From Vibrio sp. S17_S38 (GTDB lineage Bacteria; Pseudomonadota; Gammaproteobacteria; Enterobacterales; Vibrionaceae): DNA of 64,000 nucleotides. Location of the stretch: contig NZ_JAAUWW010000006.1 of NCBI RefSeq assembly GCF_014694375.1, forward strand, positions 112,267 to 176,266, in the 5' to 3' direction. The notes under the pieces were generated by a model. The model searched no databases, was not told the origin of the DNA, and worked only from the letters and a program-made list of their open reading frames with translations. Made by a program: the position numbers and the translations under genes. Numbering within the stretch: position 1 is the stretch's first letter; the number at the start of each line of letters is the position of its first letter. This document shows positions 42,662 through 54,236 of the stretch, piece by piece.

Positions 42662-43786
42662 ATGTCAGATAACAGCCAAAAGAAAGTCATTGTCGGAATG
42701 TCCGGCGGTGTAGATTCCTCCGTTTCAGCTTATCTTCTTCAGCAGCAAGGCTACCAAGTTGAAGGCCTTTTCATGAAAAACTGGGAAGAAGATGATAACG
42801 AAGAATATTGTACTGCAGCAGAAGATCTTGCCGATGCACAGGCTGTGTGTGACAAACTCGGTATCCATTTGCATACCATTAATTTCGCTGCTGAATATTG
42901 GGACAACGTGTTCGAATACTTCTTAGCCGAATATAAAGCTGGACGCACCCCAAACCCAGACATTCTGTGCAATAAAGAAATCAAATTTAAAGCCTTCTTA
43001 GAGTTTGCTGATGAAGTCCTTGAAGCTGACTTTATTGCTATGGGTCATTACGTTCGTCGCACTTTTCCAACTGCAGAAGAACAAGCGGCAGGTATCAAGC
43101 CTAAAATGCTACGCGGTATAGATAGTAATAAAGATCAAAGTTATTTCTTATATACACTCAGCCATGAACAAGTTGCACGCAGTTTGTTTCCTGTTGGTGA
43201 GCTAGAGAAACCAGAAGTACGCCGCATTGCTGAAGAACAAGACCTGATCACGGCCAAGAAAAAAGATTCCACAGGTATTTGTTTTATTGGCGAGCGTAAA
43301 TTCACTGAATTCTTATCCCGTTACTTACCAGCCCAACCGGGTAAAATTGAAACGCCAGAAGGTTTAGTTATTGGTGAGCATCAAGGTTTGATGTATCACA
43401 CGCTTGGCCAACGTAAAGGCTTACACATTGGCGGTCAAAAAGGCGGCGGTGGTAACGAAGATCCTTGGTATGTTGCTGAAAAAGATTTGCAACGTAATGT
43501 ATTAATTGCAGTTCAAGGTGGCGAGCATCCATTATTAAAATCAACCGGGTTACTTGCCTCTCAACTAGATTGGGTCGATCGTAAAGTAATCACTGATCCA
43601 TTACGTTGCACAGTAAAAACGCGTTATCGCCAGCAAGATATTGCTTGTACTATTGAACCTATTAATGACACCAATATCCGTGTCATCTTTGATGAACCAC
43701 AAGTTGCCGTAACACCCGGTCAATCGGCTGTGTTCTACTCTGGCGAAGTGTGCCTTGGTGGTGGTATCATCGAGGCTCGAATTTAA
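42662..43786 (+). CDS. mnmA: tRNA-specific 2-thiouridylase MnmA
   Basis: A 374-residue enzyme that thiolates the wobble U34 of tRNA Lys, Glu and Gln. The PP-loop is GMSGGVDSS (12-20). The catalytic cysteines are C103 in [12 protein letters not shown] and C207 in [10 protein letters not shown]. The sulfur is received from the IscS/Tus relay. hflD lies 81 bases downstream, after a hairpin at 43797-43817. Confidence 0.97.
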   Translation: MSDNSQKKVIVGMSGGVDSSVSAYLLQQQGYQVEGLFMKNWEEDDNEEYCTAAEDLADAQAVCDKLGIHLHTINFAAEYWDNVFEYFLAEYKAGRTPNPDILCNKEIKFKAFLEFADEVLEADFIAMGHYVRRTFPTAEEQAAGIKPKMLRGIDSNKDQSYFLYTLSHEQVARSLFPVGELEKPEVRRIAEEQDLITAKKKDSTGICFIGERKFTEFLSRYLPAQPGKIETPEGLVIGEHQGLMYHTLGQRKGLHIGGQKGGGGNEDPWYVAEKDLQRNVLIAVQGGEHPLLKSTGLLASQLDWVDRKVITDPLRCTVKTRYRQQDIACTIEPINDTNIRVIFDEPQVAVTPGQSAVFYSGEVCLGGGIIEARI

Positions 43787-43796
43787 GTCATTTATT

Positions 43797-43817
43797 GGGC
43801 TTCCATTATGGAGGCCC
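43797..43817 (+). terminator. Attenuator-like hairpin between mnmA and hflD
   Basis: GGGCTTCC (43797-43804) pairs with GGAGGCCC (43810-43817) with one G-T pair and a five-base loop, followed by TATTTAT. The T-run is short, so partial read-through into hflD is likely. Confidence 0.5.
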
Positions 43818-43867
43818 TATTTATATCATCACATTTAATTTGTTATTTATCGTTTTGGAGATCAACC

Positions 43868-44485
43868 GTGGCTCAAACCCTTTATGACCGTACCATCGCT
43901 TTCGCTGGGATCTGCCAAGCCGTTGCGCTTGTTCAACAGGTAGCTAAAAACGGACATTGTGATAACGACGCATTTGAAGCCACTCTAAAAACGATTATCA
44001 ATATGAATCCAAGCAGCACTTTAGATGTGTTCGGCGAGGAGTCCAATTTAAAACTTGGATTAGAGACTTTAATTAAAGGTATCGATAATAGCCCAAGTGG
44101 TACAGAAGCGACCCGTTACATTATCAGTATAATGTCGCTTGAACGTAAACTGAATGCCCGCTCGGATGCTATGGCACAACTTGGCGATCGTTTAGAAACG
44201 GTTTCTCGTCAAACTGAACATTATGATTTATTCGATCATCAAATGATCAGCAATCTTGCAAGTGTCTATTTAGATGTCATCAGCCCTGTTGGACCTAGAA
44301 TTCAAATAGCAGGAACGCCAGCCATATTACAACAAACCACCAATCAACATAAAGTTCGAGCCCTTTTATTAGCTGGCATGCGCTGCGCCGTGTTATGGCG
44401 TCAGGTTGGCGGTAAACGTCGTCATTTATTGTTAGGTCGAAAGAAAATGGTCGAGCAAGCTAAAATTTTATTAGCAAGAGCTTAG
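43868..44485 (+). CDS. hflD: High frequency lysogenization protein HflD
   Basis: A 205-residue membrane-associated protein. I choose the GTG at 43868 ([20 protein letters not shown]), which has GGAG seven bases upstream and matches the family start; an in-frame ATG at 43808 would add unrelated residues. Conserved: [38 protein letters not shown] and [19 protein letters not shown]. The family lies between mnmA and purB in most gammaproteobacteria, as here. Its cellular role outside lambda infection is unclear. Confidence 0.95.
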   Translation: MAQTLYDRTIAFAGICQAVALVQQVAKNGHCDNDAFEATLKTIINMNPSSTLDVFGEESNLKLGLETLIKGIDNSPSGTEATRYIISIMSLERKLNARSDAMAQLGDRLETVSRQTEHYDLFDHQMISNLASVYLDVISPVGPRIQIAGTPAILQQTTNQHKVRALLLAGMRCAVLWRQVGGKRRHLLLGRKKMVEQAKILLARA

Positions 44486-44493
44486 ATGCTTAG

Positions 44494-45939
<1,446 letters not shown>

Positions 45940-45969
45940 ACGAAATTCGTTACTCGAACAAATAACATT

Positions 45970-46081
45970 CGTCATTCCAAAAGTGAGGAACGAACTGTTT
46001 GGAATCTCCTACGTTAAGCTGTGAAGTCGATAGCTTTAGGAGATCCTGAACGATACTCCTTCATCATGATTCAGGATGACG
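45970..46081. repeat. 112-bp imperfect palindromic element with three nested hairpins (cloverleaf-like)
   Basis: The ends CGTCAT (45970-45975) and ATGACG (46076-46081) pair. Inside are three stems in order: ATTCCAAA/TTTGGAAT (45974-45981 with 45998-46005), CTCCTA/TAGGAG (46006-46011 with 46037-46042), and TCCTGAA/TTCAGGA (46044-46050 with 46070-46076). This resembles the intergenic palindromic repeats that begin CGTCATTCC and occur in many copies in some vibrio and related genomes, as I recall. No second copy is evident in this window. Confidence 0.75.
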
Positions 46082-46085
46082 CCTC

Positions 46086-46113
46086 AAGGGTTAGCTTCGG
46101 CTAGCCCTTTTTG
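46086..46113 (+). terminator. Terminator of purB
   Basis: GGGTTAGC (46088-46095), TTCG loop, GCTAGCCC (46100-46107), then TTTTTGCTTTTT. One G-T pair in the stem. It directly follows the palindromic element. Confidence 0.9.
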
Positions 46114-46209
46114 CTTTTTATTGTTCACCTCGGCTATCCATAAGCACCCTCCTTTTTTATTATTTTTCTGATACAATCGCGCCCCTGTTTGCTCCTTCTA
46201 AGGCTAATC

Positions 46210-47370
46210 ATGTATCAATTATCATTTTCTTTCTCTGAATTTCTAGCTGAATATTGGCAGAAAAAACCGACTATCATTAAAGGAGCTCTCTTCTTTAACA
46301 CTCAAGAAGAAGGGTTTGTTGACCCAATCAGCCCAGATGAATTAGCCGGTCTTACAATGGAAGAAGAAATTGACTCACGCTTTATCTCTAATTTAAATAA
46401 TGATTGGCAAGCGGAACATGGCCCATTTTCTGAAGATAAATTTGCTGAACTGGGCGAAAGTAATTGGTCCTTGATAGTACAAGCAGCAAACCATTGGCAT
46501 CCACAAGTAAATGATATGCTTGCCCCTTTCAAAACCATGCCCGGCTGGTTATTTGATGATTTAATGGTGAGCTTTGCTATGCCCAATGGCGGCGTTGGTC
46601 CTCATATCGATCAATACGATGTCTTTATCTGCCAAGGTTTAGGTAAGCGTCATTGGCGTGTAGGTGCAAAAGATGAAGGTCAATATGAAGAGGTTTGTCG
46701 TAATTCAGCGCTGCGCCAGATAGATTCTTTTGATGCCATTATTGATGATGTGCTGGAACCCGGTGATGTCTTATATATTCCACCGGGCTTTCCCCATGAT
46801 GGATATGCTTTAGAAGCCTCAATGAGCTACTCGGTCGGTTATCGCTCACCAAAGGAACAAGAACTACTCAGCAACTTCGCTGATTACGTTTTAGCCTGTG
46901 ATATTGGTGATACACATTTACATAATCCCGATCAAAAAGCACAAGAACGCCACGGTATGATCCAAACGAAAGATGCTGCAATCATGGTAGACATGCTACA
47001 AAAAGCAACGCAGCAACCGGAGTTATTAGAGTCCTTTTTAGGTTGTATGCTAAGCCAATCTCGCCATCAATTAAATATGCTTCAACCAGAAGAATACTGG
47101 ACGGCGGATGATTTAATGCTCCACATTGAATCAGGTGATAGCTTATTTAAAGTTCAAGGTCTACGAGTGCTTTATCATGAAAACCTACCACTGACTCTAT
47201 TTATCAATGGTGAGGTATTCACTTTAGATGAAAGCTTGCTCAGTTTTGTTCCTTGTTTAACAGAACAAGACGAAATAAACGCAGATATTCTTAATCAGAT
47301 CACCTCTTTTCCAGAAGCAATACAACTACTGGTCAAGTTACTTAATCTTGGTTATTGGTTTACTGAATAA
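46210..47370 (+). CDS. roxA: Ribosomal protein uL16 3-hydroxylase (JmjC/cupin oxygenase, YcfD)
   Basis: A 386-residue Fe(II)/2-oxoglutarate oxygenase. The ATG at 46210 (MYQLSFSFSEFLAEYW) has AAGG six bases upstream; a longer frame begins at 46189. The iron ligands are the HID of GVGPHIDQYDVF and the His in PPGFPHDGYAL. In E. coli RoxA hydroxylates an Arg of ribosomal protein uL16. A C-terminal winged-helix-like domain completes the fold. It is followed by a 14-bp-stem terminator. Confidence 0.92.
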   Translation: MYQLSFSFSEFLAEYWQKKPTIIKGALFFNTQEEGFVDPISPDELAGLTMEEEIDSRFISNLNNDWQAEHGPFSEDKFAELGESNWSLIVQAANHWHPQVNDMLAPFKTMPGWLFDDLMVSFAMPNGGVGPHIDQYDVFICQGLGKRHWRVGAKDEGQYEEVCRNSALRQIDSFDAIIDDVLEPGDVLYIPPGFPHDGYALEASMSYSVGYRSPKEQELLSNFADYVLACDIGDTHLHNPDQKAQERHGMIQTKDAAIMVDMLQKATQQPELLESFLGCMLSQSRHQLNMLQPEEYWTADDLMLHIESGDSLFKVQGLRVLYHENLPLTLFINGEVFTLDESLLSFVPCLTEQDEINADILNQITSFPEAIQLLVKLLNLGYWFTE

Positions 47371-47399
47371 GCCAATTTCTGCTGATTAACCATTCAATT

Positions 47400-47437
47400 A
47401 AGTGGGCAAACCGGACAATATCGGTTTGCCCACTTTT
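47400..47437 (+). terminator. Terminator of roxA
   Basis: A perfect 14-bp stem, AAGTGGGCAAACCG (47400-47413) with CGGTTTGCCCACTT (47422-47435), eight-base loop, T-run after. Confidence 0.92.
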
Positions 47438-47494
47438 ACTTTTCCCCTCTTAGCTTTAAGATGTTCCAAACTTTAAAAGGAAAGTAGAATCCCA

Positions 47495-48301
47495 ATGAAA
47501 GCAATCTCATTTAATATAAATGGCCTGCGTGCCCGCCTTCACCAATTACAAGCTATTATTGATAAGCATCAACCAGACGTGATTGGCCTGCAAGAAATCA
47601 AAGTGCATGATGAAGCCTTCCCTTTAGAAGCCGTTGAAGCAATGGGTTATCACGTTTATTTCCATGGCCAAAAAGCACATTACGGCGTGGCTATGTTATG
47701 TAAGCAAAAACCTATTTCTGTACAACGTGGGTTTGCAACTGATACAGATGAGCATCAACGCCGCATGATCATGGTGACATTAGAAGATGAGTCAGGACAA
47801 AAAACCACTGTTATGAATGGCTACTTTCCTCAAGGTGATAGTATTCATCATGAGGTTAAATATCCTTATAAACGTCAGTTTTATAAAGATTTAATGACCC
47901 ATCTAAATATTACTCACACCAATGATGAACAAGTGATCGTGATGGGCGACATCAACATTAGCCCAATTGATTTAGATATTGGCATTGGTGAACCTAACGC
48001 AAAACGCTGGCTAAAAACGGGAAAATGCTCATTCCAGCCTGAAGAAAGAGAATGGCTGAAAACGCTGTTAGACTGGGGATTTGAAGATACCTTCCGCAAC
48101 CTTCATCCACAAGTTGATGACCAATTCTCATGGTTTGACTATCGTTCACGTGGTTTTGATGATAATCGAGGTCTACGCATTGATGTAATTTTAGCCACGC
48201 CAAGTCTTGCCGCAAAATGTATTGATGCGGGCATTGACTATGAGTTGCGCGGCATTGAAAAACCATCCGATCACGCACCAATTTGGTCTGAGTTTAAATA
48301 A
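47495..48301 (+). CDS. xthA: Exodeoxyribonuclease III
   Basis: A 268-residue AP endonuclease/3'-5' exonuclease for base excision repair. It begins [20 protein letters not shown]; the catalytic Glu is in [14 protein letters not shown], the Asp/Asn pair in [15 protein letters not shown], and the terminal catalytic His in [11 protein letters not shown]. Length equals E. coli Xth. A bidirectional terminator separates it from the convergent art operon. Confidence 0.97.
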   Translation: MKAISFNINGLRARLHQLQAIIDKHQPDVIGLQEIKVHDEAFPLEAVEAMGYHVYFHGQKAHYGVAMLCKQKPISVQRGFATDTDEHQRRMIMVTLEDESGQKTTVMNGYFPQGDSIHHEVKYPYKRQFYKDLMTHLNITHTNDEQVIVMGDINISPIDLDIGIGEPNAKRWLKTGKCSFQPEEREWLKTLLDWGFEDTFRNLHPQVDDQFSWFDYRSRGFDDNRGLRIDVILATPSLAAKCIDAGIDYELRGIEKPSDHAPIWSEFK

Positions 48302-48318
48302 GCCGAAGATAAATACCT

Positions 48319-48360
48319 AAAAAAACGCCGGCTAAATACAACATTTAAGCCGGCGTTTTT
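48319..48360. terminator. Bidirectional terminator between xthA and artM
   Basis: AAAAACGCCGGCT (48321-48333) pairs with AGCCGGCGTTTTT (48348-48360), with poly-A and poly-T flanks that serve both convergent genes. Confidence 0.92.
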
Positions 48361-48377
48361 ATGTTCAAAAAAAGATT

Positions 48378-49055
48378 TCAACTCAATGGTCTGGTGTAAG
48401 CTAGTAATCTTTTTTCTGTCAATTTGAATAGATAAATAATCGACATACTTAAAATCATATAGAAGATCCCTGCCGTAAAAAAAGCTTCAAACGGGGCATA
48501 GGTTCTTGAATTCACTAAGCGAGCCACACCCGTGATATCCATGATTGTCACGATCCCTGCAATCGCAGAGCCATGCAGCATAAAAATCACTTCGTTACTA
48601 TAAGCAGGAAGAGCCCTTCTCAATGCACTCGGTAAAATAATACGGCGATACATTTTAATATTGGACATTCCATACGCTTTCGCCGCTTCAATCTCGCCTT
48701 TATCTAATCCACGGATAGCACCAGCAACGATCTCCGCCGTATAAGCTCCAGTATTAAGCACAAATGCCACTAAGGCGCAAAACCAAGCGTGTTCCCAAAG
48801 CGTATCCTTAACATGCATAAATTGATTCATACCATAGTAAATAAGGTATAACTGCACTAAAAGAGGAGTTCCACGGAAAAAATAGCTGTAACACCACACT
48901 GGAAAATTAATAAAGGCATTAGAGCTGGTTCTTGCAAGCGCGGCAGGAATGGCAAGGCATAAACCAATAATTAACGATAAACCTACTAACCAAAATGTAG
49001 TCCACAAGCCACCAACATATAAAGGCAAGCTATCAACAATAACTGAAAAATCCAT
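48378..49055 (-). CDS. artM: Arginine-type ABC transporter permease ArtM
   Basis: A 225-residue HisM/ArtM-family permease with about five membrane helices, the conserved SNAFINFPVWCYSYFFRGTP and the coupling loop GEIEAAKAYGMSNIKMYRRI. It pairs with ArtQ to form the channel. It is the last gene of artPIQM (order artP, binding protein, artQ, artM), two bases after artQ. Specificity for arginine is inferred from the family and gene order; lysine, ornithine or histidine are possible. Confidence 0.9.
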   Translation of the reverse strand: MDFSVIVDSLPLYVGGLWTTFWLVGLSLIIGLCLAIPAALARTSSNAFINFPVWCYSYFFRGTPLLVQLYLIYYGMNQFMHVKDTLWEHAWFCALVAFVLNTGAYTAEIVAGAIRGLDKGEIEAAKAYGMSNIKMYRRIILPSALRRALPAYSNEVIFMLHGSAIAGIVTIMDITGVARLVNSRTYAPFEAFFTAGIFYMILSMSIIYLFKLTEKRLLAYTRPLS

Positions 49056-49057
49056 GC

Positions 49058-49804
49058 CTACCTCGTATGTAACGTATATTTGCGTTCCAAGAGCCTAAGT
49101 AGCGCAATTGAAATGCTGGTAAAAAATAAGAAAATAACCGCCACTGTCATATAAAAAGTAAACGGCATTTTGGTCGAACCCGCGGCTAACGCCCCAACTC
49201 GGACCATATCTTCTAAACCAATAATTGAGACGAGAGCCGTCGTTTTCAGTAGTACTAACCAGTTATTGCCAAAACCTGGAATAGCATGACGAACCATTTG
49301 CGGTAATAAAATACGTCTAAATGCTAAGCTGCCATTCATGCCGTATGCTTTTGCTGCTTCCAGTTCACCTTTATCGACCGCCATGATGGCACCACGAAAT
49401 GTTTCAGCCATATAAGCACCAAAAATAAACCCAATCGTTAATATACCCGCAGCAAAAGGACTAACATCGATATAATCAGGTAAATATCCCGTCCATTCAT
49501 GAGCGGGGTTATAACTCGTCATCCAAGAATTAATGTGCTCATTTAATGCATACAACGAATTGTTAAGCAGGATCTGGCCTCCAAAGAAAATCAACATCAT
49601 CAACACAAGATCTGGGATCCCTCTGATGATGGTTGTATAGGCGGTCGCGACCATTCTCGCACAACGATAAGGCGATAATTTTGCGAGCGCACCCAACATG
49701 CCTAATACCACAGCAACCAATAAAGACAACACTGCAACTTCAATCGTTACCAGTGCTCCCTTTAAAATTGTATCTTCATAGCCTTGTAAAAAATCGAATA
49801 TCAT
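49058..49804 (-). CDS. artQ: Arginine-type ABC transporter permease ArtQ
   Basis: A 248-residue HisQ/ArtQ-family permease. An N-terminal helix (VEVAVLSLLVAVVLGMLGAL region), TIIRGIPDLVLMMLIFFG and the coupling loop GELEAAKAYGMNGSLAFRRI are characteristic. Together with ArtM it forms a heteromeric inner-membrane channel. It lies between the binding-protein gene and artM in the operon. Confidence 0.9.
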   Translation of the reverse strand: MIFDFLQGYEDTILKGALVTIEVAVLSLLVAVVLGMLGALAKLSPYRCARMVATAYTTIIRGIPDLVLMMLIFFGGQILLNNSLYALNEHINSWMTSYNPAHEWTGYLPDYIDVSPFAAGILTIGFIFGAYMAETFRGAIMAVDKGELEAAKAYGMNGSLAFRRILLPQMVRHAIPGFGNNWLVLLKTTALVSIIGLEDMVRVGALAAGSTKMPFTFYMTVAVIFLFFTSISIALLRLLERKYTLHTR

Positions 49805-49879
49805 AAGTATCTAATTTCTGAAAAGCCGCAATACCCTTTGAAGGTTAGGTATTGCGGCTTTTAAATGAAAGAACGTCTA

Positions 49880-50650
49880 TTATTTACCGTAAACGTCGTA
49901 GCTAAAATATTTAGCCGCGATTTGTTGATAAACGCCTTTTGCACGTAATGCATCAATAGCTTTATCAATTTGGTCAGCAAGATCTTGATCTTGTTTACGA
50001 ACCGCTATACCAAAACCATCACCAAACCATTTTTCATCAGTCAAAGATGGACCAGTAAACTCATAACCTTCAACTTTATCTAACATACCACTTTGAAGTG
50101 CAGAAGCATCACCAAATACGGCATCGATTCGTCCACTTTCAAGATCCAGATAGGCTTCATCAAAAGTACCGTAACGAACTACATCAACAATGTCTTTATA
50201 GTTGTCTTCAATATATTGGTCATGAGTAGTTGAACGCTGGACACCAATTTTCACACCTTTTAAGCCTTCTTTGGTGAATTTAATATCAGCACCTTTTTTA
50301 GCAATAAACTTATTTGGTATTAATGCATATTTATGAGTAAACGCGACTTTCTTTTTGCGCTCTTCTGTTATCGACATACCTGCAATAATCGCATCATATT
50401 TACGAGCTAATAAAGCAGGAATGATGCCATCCCAATCTTGCGGGACAACCTGACATTTCGCCTGCATTTCTTTACAAATAGCATTAGCTAAATCGACATC
50501 AAAACCGCCTAATGTGCCATCAGAATTTGTGTAATTAAACGGAGGATAAGCTCCCTCTGTCGCAAAACGCACTGATTTCCAATCCTTGGCTTGTGCAAGT
50601 CCTGATACAGCAGTTGCTGCTATGGCTGCGACTAAAAACCACTTTTTCAT
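49880..50650 (-). CDS. artI: Arginine-type periplasmic substrate-binding protein
   Basis: A 256-residue periplasmic protein. I place the start at 50650 (MKKWFLVAAIAATAVSGLAQ), because AGGAG lies seven bases upstream; in-frame ATGs continue to 50701. The signal peptide is cut after AQA-KDW. The mature part has VRFATEGAYPPFNYTNSDG, GGFDVDLANAICKEM and the GVQRSTTHDQYIED region typical of basic amino acid binders. It could equally be called artJ or hisJ-like. A 181-base gap separates it from artP upstream. Confidence 0.88.
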   Translation of the reverse strand: MKKWFLVAAIAATAVSGLAQAKDWKSVRFATEGAYPPFNYTNSDGTLGGFDVDLANAICKEMQAKCQVVPQDWDGIIPALLARKYDAIIAGMSITEERKKKVAFTHKYALIPNKFIAKKGADIKFTKEGLKGVKIGVQRSTTHDQYIEDNYKDIVDVVRYGTFDEAYLDLESGRIDAVFGDASALQSGMLDKVEGYEFTGPSLTDEKWFGDGFGIAVRKQDQDLADQIDKAIDALRAKGVYQQIAAKYFSYDVYGK

Positions 50651-50831
50651 ATCCATACTCCTGTGATTATTACTTATGCTCTTCATATTTGAGCACATCA
50701 TGTATTTTTATTATATTGTTGTTAGGTCTTCGACCTGTTATTTAACGTAACGCTATACACTCAAAATAATTTAGAAATATAAGCATCACGTTGAATTATT
50801 GATCACCTTAAAAATAATTAAGGCAATGTCA

Positions 50832-51602
50832 TCAATAAACCGATGATATAAATTGCTTAAAGCGATCTGATTCAGGGTGGTTAAATAATTGTTCAGGATG
50901 CCCTTCTTCTTCCACAATCCCTTGATGAAGAAACATAACATGACTTGATACATCTCGTGCAAATGCCATTTCATGCGTAACCACCAGCATAGTTCGACCT
51001 TCTTCGGCCAAATCACGCATTACACCTAGCACTTCGCCTACGAGCTCAGGATCCAAAGCAGAGGTTGGTTCATCAAATAACATCACTTCGGGATCAACTG
51101 CCAAAGCACGAGCAATCGCCGCACGTTGTTGCTGCCCTCCAGACAAATGACCTGGATAATAATTTTTACGGTCATACAGGCCGACTTTCTTTAAAAGTAG
51201 CTCTGCATGTTCAATTGCTTCTGCTTTTGGAATACCTAATACATGAATAGGGGCTTCAATGACATTTTCAAGAACGGTTAAATGTGACCACAAATTGAAA
51301 CCTTGAAACACCATTGCAAGGCGAGAACGAATACGTTGAACTTGTTTTTCATCAACAGGTAAAGATTCACCTTGTCGGTTTGTTTTCATTTTAATTAATT
51401 CGCCCTTTACCCAAACCTCGCCAGAAGTCGGTGTTTCAAGCAAATTAATGCAACGCAGAAATGTACTCTTACCTGAACCGGAAGAGCCAATAATAGAAAT
51501 GACATCACCTTGATTGGCAGATAAAGATATTCCTTTGAGTACTTCATTTTGACCAAAGGTTTTATGAAGATTTTTTATATCCAACGCGGGTACAACTGTC
51601 AT
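50832..51602 (-). CDS. artP: Arginine-type ABC transporter ATP-binding protein
   Basis: A 256-residue ATPase of the polar amino acid family. Walker A is GSSGSGKST, the signature is [16 protein letters not shown] and Walker B is [14 protein letters not shown]. The insert [19 protein letters not shown] is like that of HisP/ArtP. It is the first gene of the operon and energises ArtQM. An imperfect GAATATAATTC motif upstream does not have the right spacing for an ArgR box. Confidence 0.92.
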   Translation of the reverse strand: MTVVPALDIKNLHKTFGQNEVLKGISLSANQGDVISIIGSSGSGKSTFLRCINLLETPTSGEVWVKGELIKMKTNRQGESLPVDEKQVQRIRSRLAMVFQGFNLWSHLTVLENVIEAPIHVLGIPKAEAIEHAELLLKKVGLYDRKNYYPGHLSGGQQQRAAIARALAVDPEVMLFDEPTSALDPELVGEVLGVMRDLAEEGRTMLVVTHEMAFARDVSSHVMFLHQGIVEEEGHPEQLFNHPESDRFKQFISSVY

Positions 51603-51976
51603 CCGCTACAACTCCTTGTATTTTCCCCACCATCCGTCAATGGGATAAGACTGTTAGTATATATGCAGTTTAGCTGAGAAACCAAAATCGGAATATAATT
51701 CGGGCTGCACGTCAGCTTAATTGGTCTTTTAGTGTTAAATATTTTGATTACTATCATACGTTAATCAATTGTTAGAGTACTCAATAACACAAACTCATAC
51801 TTCATGACAAGGTCGTAACAAGAAAATAACGAATGGCGTTTTATTTCATCACACCGACTCCATTCAATTAATTGCTTGGTTCTTTTAACTGTAAACTCAC
51901 CGCCTCTTGGTTGCGTTTCTTATAAACTTAGCAATAATAGCGACTATTGTTCTTTATTGATTGGCTTTTACAACCT
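51603..51976. promoter_or_regulatory. Divergent region between artP and the MscS-family gene
   Basis: About 374 bases without a gene. It must carry the two divergent promoters. An inverted repeat TTGATTA (51744-51750)/TAATCAA (51762-51768) is the only clear symmetrical element; its 11-base spacer is too long for an FNR site. No RNA gene was recognised. Confidence 0.45.
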
Positions 51977-53653
51977 ATGCGCTATTTCTCCATTATCCTC
52001 TTAACTTTTTTATCTTGCTTGAGTACGTTCTCTTGGGCTGATCCTGTCGTCAATGCGCCTAGCTATCAACAAAAAATCATTGAGCAGAATAAAAATATAG
52101 AGGAATTAGCCAAACAAGCAAAAAATGCCAGTGGCGAACAACTCTCTATACTTCAACTAGAACTCTTCGAGAACTATAACAAGTTACGCAGTAGCCTATC
52201 GGATGCGATGGACAAAAAAGATCGCAATGTCCCGTTTTTAATTGAACAAATGCATAAGCAGATAAACTATGACAGTAAGTATTTAGCGTATTTAGACCGC
52301 ACGATCATCAACTTACAAAAAGGTGTCCATGACGCGAGTAAAGAAGATCGATTATTACTGCAAATACCATTAAATGAACACCGCCAAGCGCTTGCAAAAG
52401 TGCATGGTTTTCAATATCAAAACTACTTATGGCTAGGTAAGCTGGGCGAAGATAATACGTTGGTGATGTCGTTATTTCGCCACCAAGTCAATAATGTAGC
52501 TAAGTTCACATCTGCCTCGCTGCATTACTCATTAAACCGTCAATTAGCCTTAAATAAACAACTGGATAAAGTCCCGGCCGATCAAAAAGGTCAATTTGAT
52601 CTAGAACTGAATTATCTCCAACGTAATATTGATACTTATAGCAAGATGCTTGATAGCTACATTGAGATTGCCGAACCACTTGGCCTCAATACCGTTGACT
52701 TTAAACAGCAGCTGTTTACCGCCACAGGCGCAATTACCCATGATTTCCTCAGCTGGGGCATGGTCACCTCGACTCTATCCACCATCTGTACAAAGGTAAG
52801 CAAGTGGCTTGTTATTAATAGTCCAAACCTTTTATTCAATATTTTCATGTTCATTTTGATTTTAGCTATTGCTCATATCCTCGCTAAAGGTACAAACCGA
52901 TTGGTGAGCAGCATGGTTAAAACAACCCATTTAAAACTCAGCTATTTGATACAACAATTTTTAGTGTCAATAACCGCCAAGTTAATTTATTCCATCGCCT
53001 TTTTAATCGCTTTGGCGCAAGTTGGGTTAGATTTAACGCCAATATTGGCAGGCTTTGGTGTGGCCGGTATCATCATTGGTTTTGCCCTACAAGATACACT
53101 ATCTAATTTTGCATCTGGGATCATGGTCCTCATTTACCGACCATTTGATGTTGGAGATTGGGTTAGCGCCGCTGGTGTAGAAGGAAAAGTCAGTAAAGTA
53201 AGCTTAGTGAACACGACCATTCGAACCTTCGATAATGAAGTCCTACTTATTCCTAATTCAAAAATATGGGGCGATGTCATTATTAATCGGACATTTGAGA
53301 AAGTACGCCGAGTCGATATGGTGTTTGGCATTGGTCATGGCGACTCTATTCCACAAGCAGAAGCTATATTTAAAGAAATACTAGATGCTGACGAACGTGT
53401 ATTGAAAACACCAGAACCAATTATCCAAGTCGATTCATTAAGTGATCACGCTGTTAATTTTGTGGTTCGGCCTTGGGTGAAAACCGATGACTTAATTGAT
53501 GTAAAACGCGAAGTGACACGCGCGGTGAAAATACGCTTTGATAAAGAAGGTATCATCATTCCATTCCCACAACGTGATTTACATGTTCACATGGTGAGAT
53601 CTAGTAAAGCTAGTATCAAGCAATCTCTATCTGAACAAACTGACAAAGAATAA
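51977..53653 (+). CDS. MscS-family mechanosensitive ion channel
   Basis: A 558-residue protein when started at the ATG at 51977 (MRYFSIILLTFLSCLSTFSW), which gives a signal peptide cut after SWA; a TTG at 51947 is the other option. Residues up to about 270 form a periplasmic, coiled-coil-rich domain. Three or four membrane helices follow, with the pore helix GFGVAGIIIGFALQDTLSNF and the MscS beta domain YRPFDVGDWV, LIPNSKIWGDVIIN. It opens under membrane tension in hypo-osmotic shock. It is larger than MscS proper, and which subfamily it belongs to is uncertain. Confidence 0.9.
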   Translation: MRYFSIILLTFLSCLSTFSWADPVVNAPSYQQKIIEQNKNIEELAKQAKNASGEQLSILQLELFENYNKLRSSLSDAMDKKDRNVPFLIEQMHKQINYDSKYLAYLDRTIINLQKGVHDASKEDRLLLQIPLNEHRQALAKVHGFQYQNYLWLGKLGEDNTLVMSLFRHQVNNVAKFTSASLHYSLNRQLALNKQLDKVPADQKGQFDLELNYLQRNIDTYSKMLDSYIEIAEPLGLNTVDFKQQLFTATGAITHDFLSWGMVTSTLSTICTKVSKWLVINSPNLLFNIFMFILILAIAHILAKGTNRLVSSMVKTTHLKLSYLIQQFLVSITAKLIYSIAFLIALAQVGLDLTPILAGFGVAGIIIGFALQDTLSNFASGIMVLIYRPFDVGDWVSAAGVEGKVSKVSLVNTTIRTFDNEVLLIPNSKIWGDVIINRTFEKVRRVDMVFGIGHGDSIPQAEAIFKEILDADERVLKTPEPIIQVDSLSDHAVNFVVRPWVKTDDLIDVKREVTRAVKIRFDKEGIIIPFPQRDLHVHMVRSSKASIKQSLSEQTDKE

Positions 53654-53666
53654 TCGGTCACTTTAT

Positions 53667-53696
53667 ATTGTTCTGCTCTTCACGGAGTAGAACAAT
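53667..53696. terminator. Hairpin after the MscS-family gene
   Basis: ATTGTTCTGCTC (53667-53678) pairs with GAGTAGAACAAT (53685-53696) with one G-T pair. There is no T-run on the plus strand. Confidence 0.55.
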
Positions 53697-53785
53697 CCCC
53701 TCGGGTTACCACTCTCCCTCCGCATCAAAAAAACCTATAACTTTTACAAAAATATTTTATTATTAATGGGATTTTTTAGAAAAAA

Positions 53786-53799
53786 GTGATCCAGATCAA
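53786..53799. promoter_or_regulatory. FNR-like binding site upstream of pflB
   Basis: GTGATCCAGATCAA matches the FNR consensus TTGAT-N4-ATCAA at nine of ten specified positions. It would link pflB expression to absence of oxygen. Confidence 0.65.
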
Positions 53800-54099
53800 C
53801 ACTGACATACCTCATTATTGGTAATTTTATCTAAAATAGTTAAACGAAAAAAATACGTTATCTATTACTGAGAGTTGTATTTCACTTATAGATCCCTGTG
53901 GACTGGTTTACGATTCAAACAATAACCGCTACGCTTATTTGGATTGTAGTTAAACGTTAAATACTATCTAGCCATGTTATATTCGCAAGGCTACATACTC
54001 TAGCTAACCGTATGTTATTTTTGATTTTTAAAGTGGAGTTATAACTAAATTACCACATGTTTCTCGTTCTTTGAGCAAGGATGTTCACGTAATAGTAAC

Positions 54100-54135
54100 A
54101 ATACGAATAGAAGCTCAACTCAATCTATTCGTATT
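54100..54135 (+). repeat. Perfect 12-bp inverted repeat in the pflB leader
   Basis: AATACGAATAGA (54100-54111) is complementary to TCTATTCGTATT (54124-54135) with a 12-base loop, ending about 100 bases before the pflB start. It could act as a weak terminator, mRNA stabiliser or attenuator. Confidence 0.75.
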
Positions 54136-54236
54136 ATTATTAATCAGAGTGTACTGGTGCCTAAAGGCGATAGACTCACTTTATTTTAGTGTCCTATTAC
54201 AGTACGTATTTTTTCTACTAAAAAGGTAGGTATGTC

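Larger units (their letters stand above)
53697..54236 (+). promoter_or_regulatory. Long regulatory leader of pflB
   Basis: A 540-base AT-rich region with no gene. It includes an FNR-like site at 53786-53799 and a 12-bp hairpin at 54100-54135, and ends in an aaaggtagg ribosome binding site. A long multi-promoter region controlled by FNR and ArcA is known for pfl in E. coli. The formate channel gene focA, usually upstream, is not here. Confidence 0.6.

Noticed and set aside
51691..51701. GAATATAATTC as an ArgR box before artP
   Set aside because: The spacer between GAAT and ATTC is three bases, not the four needed for an ARG box.
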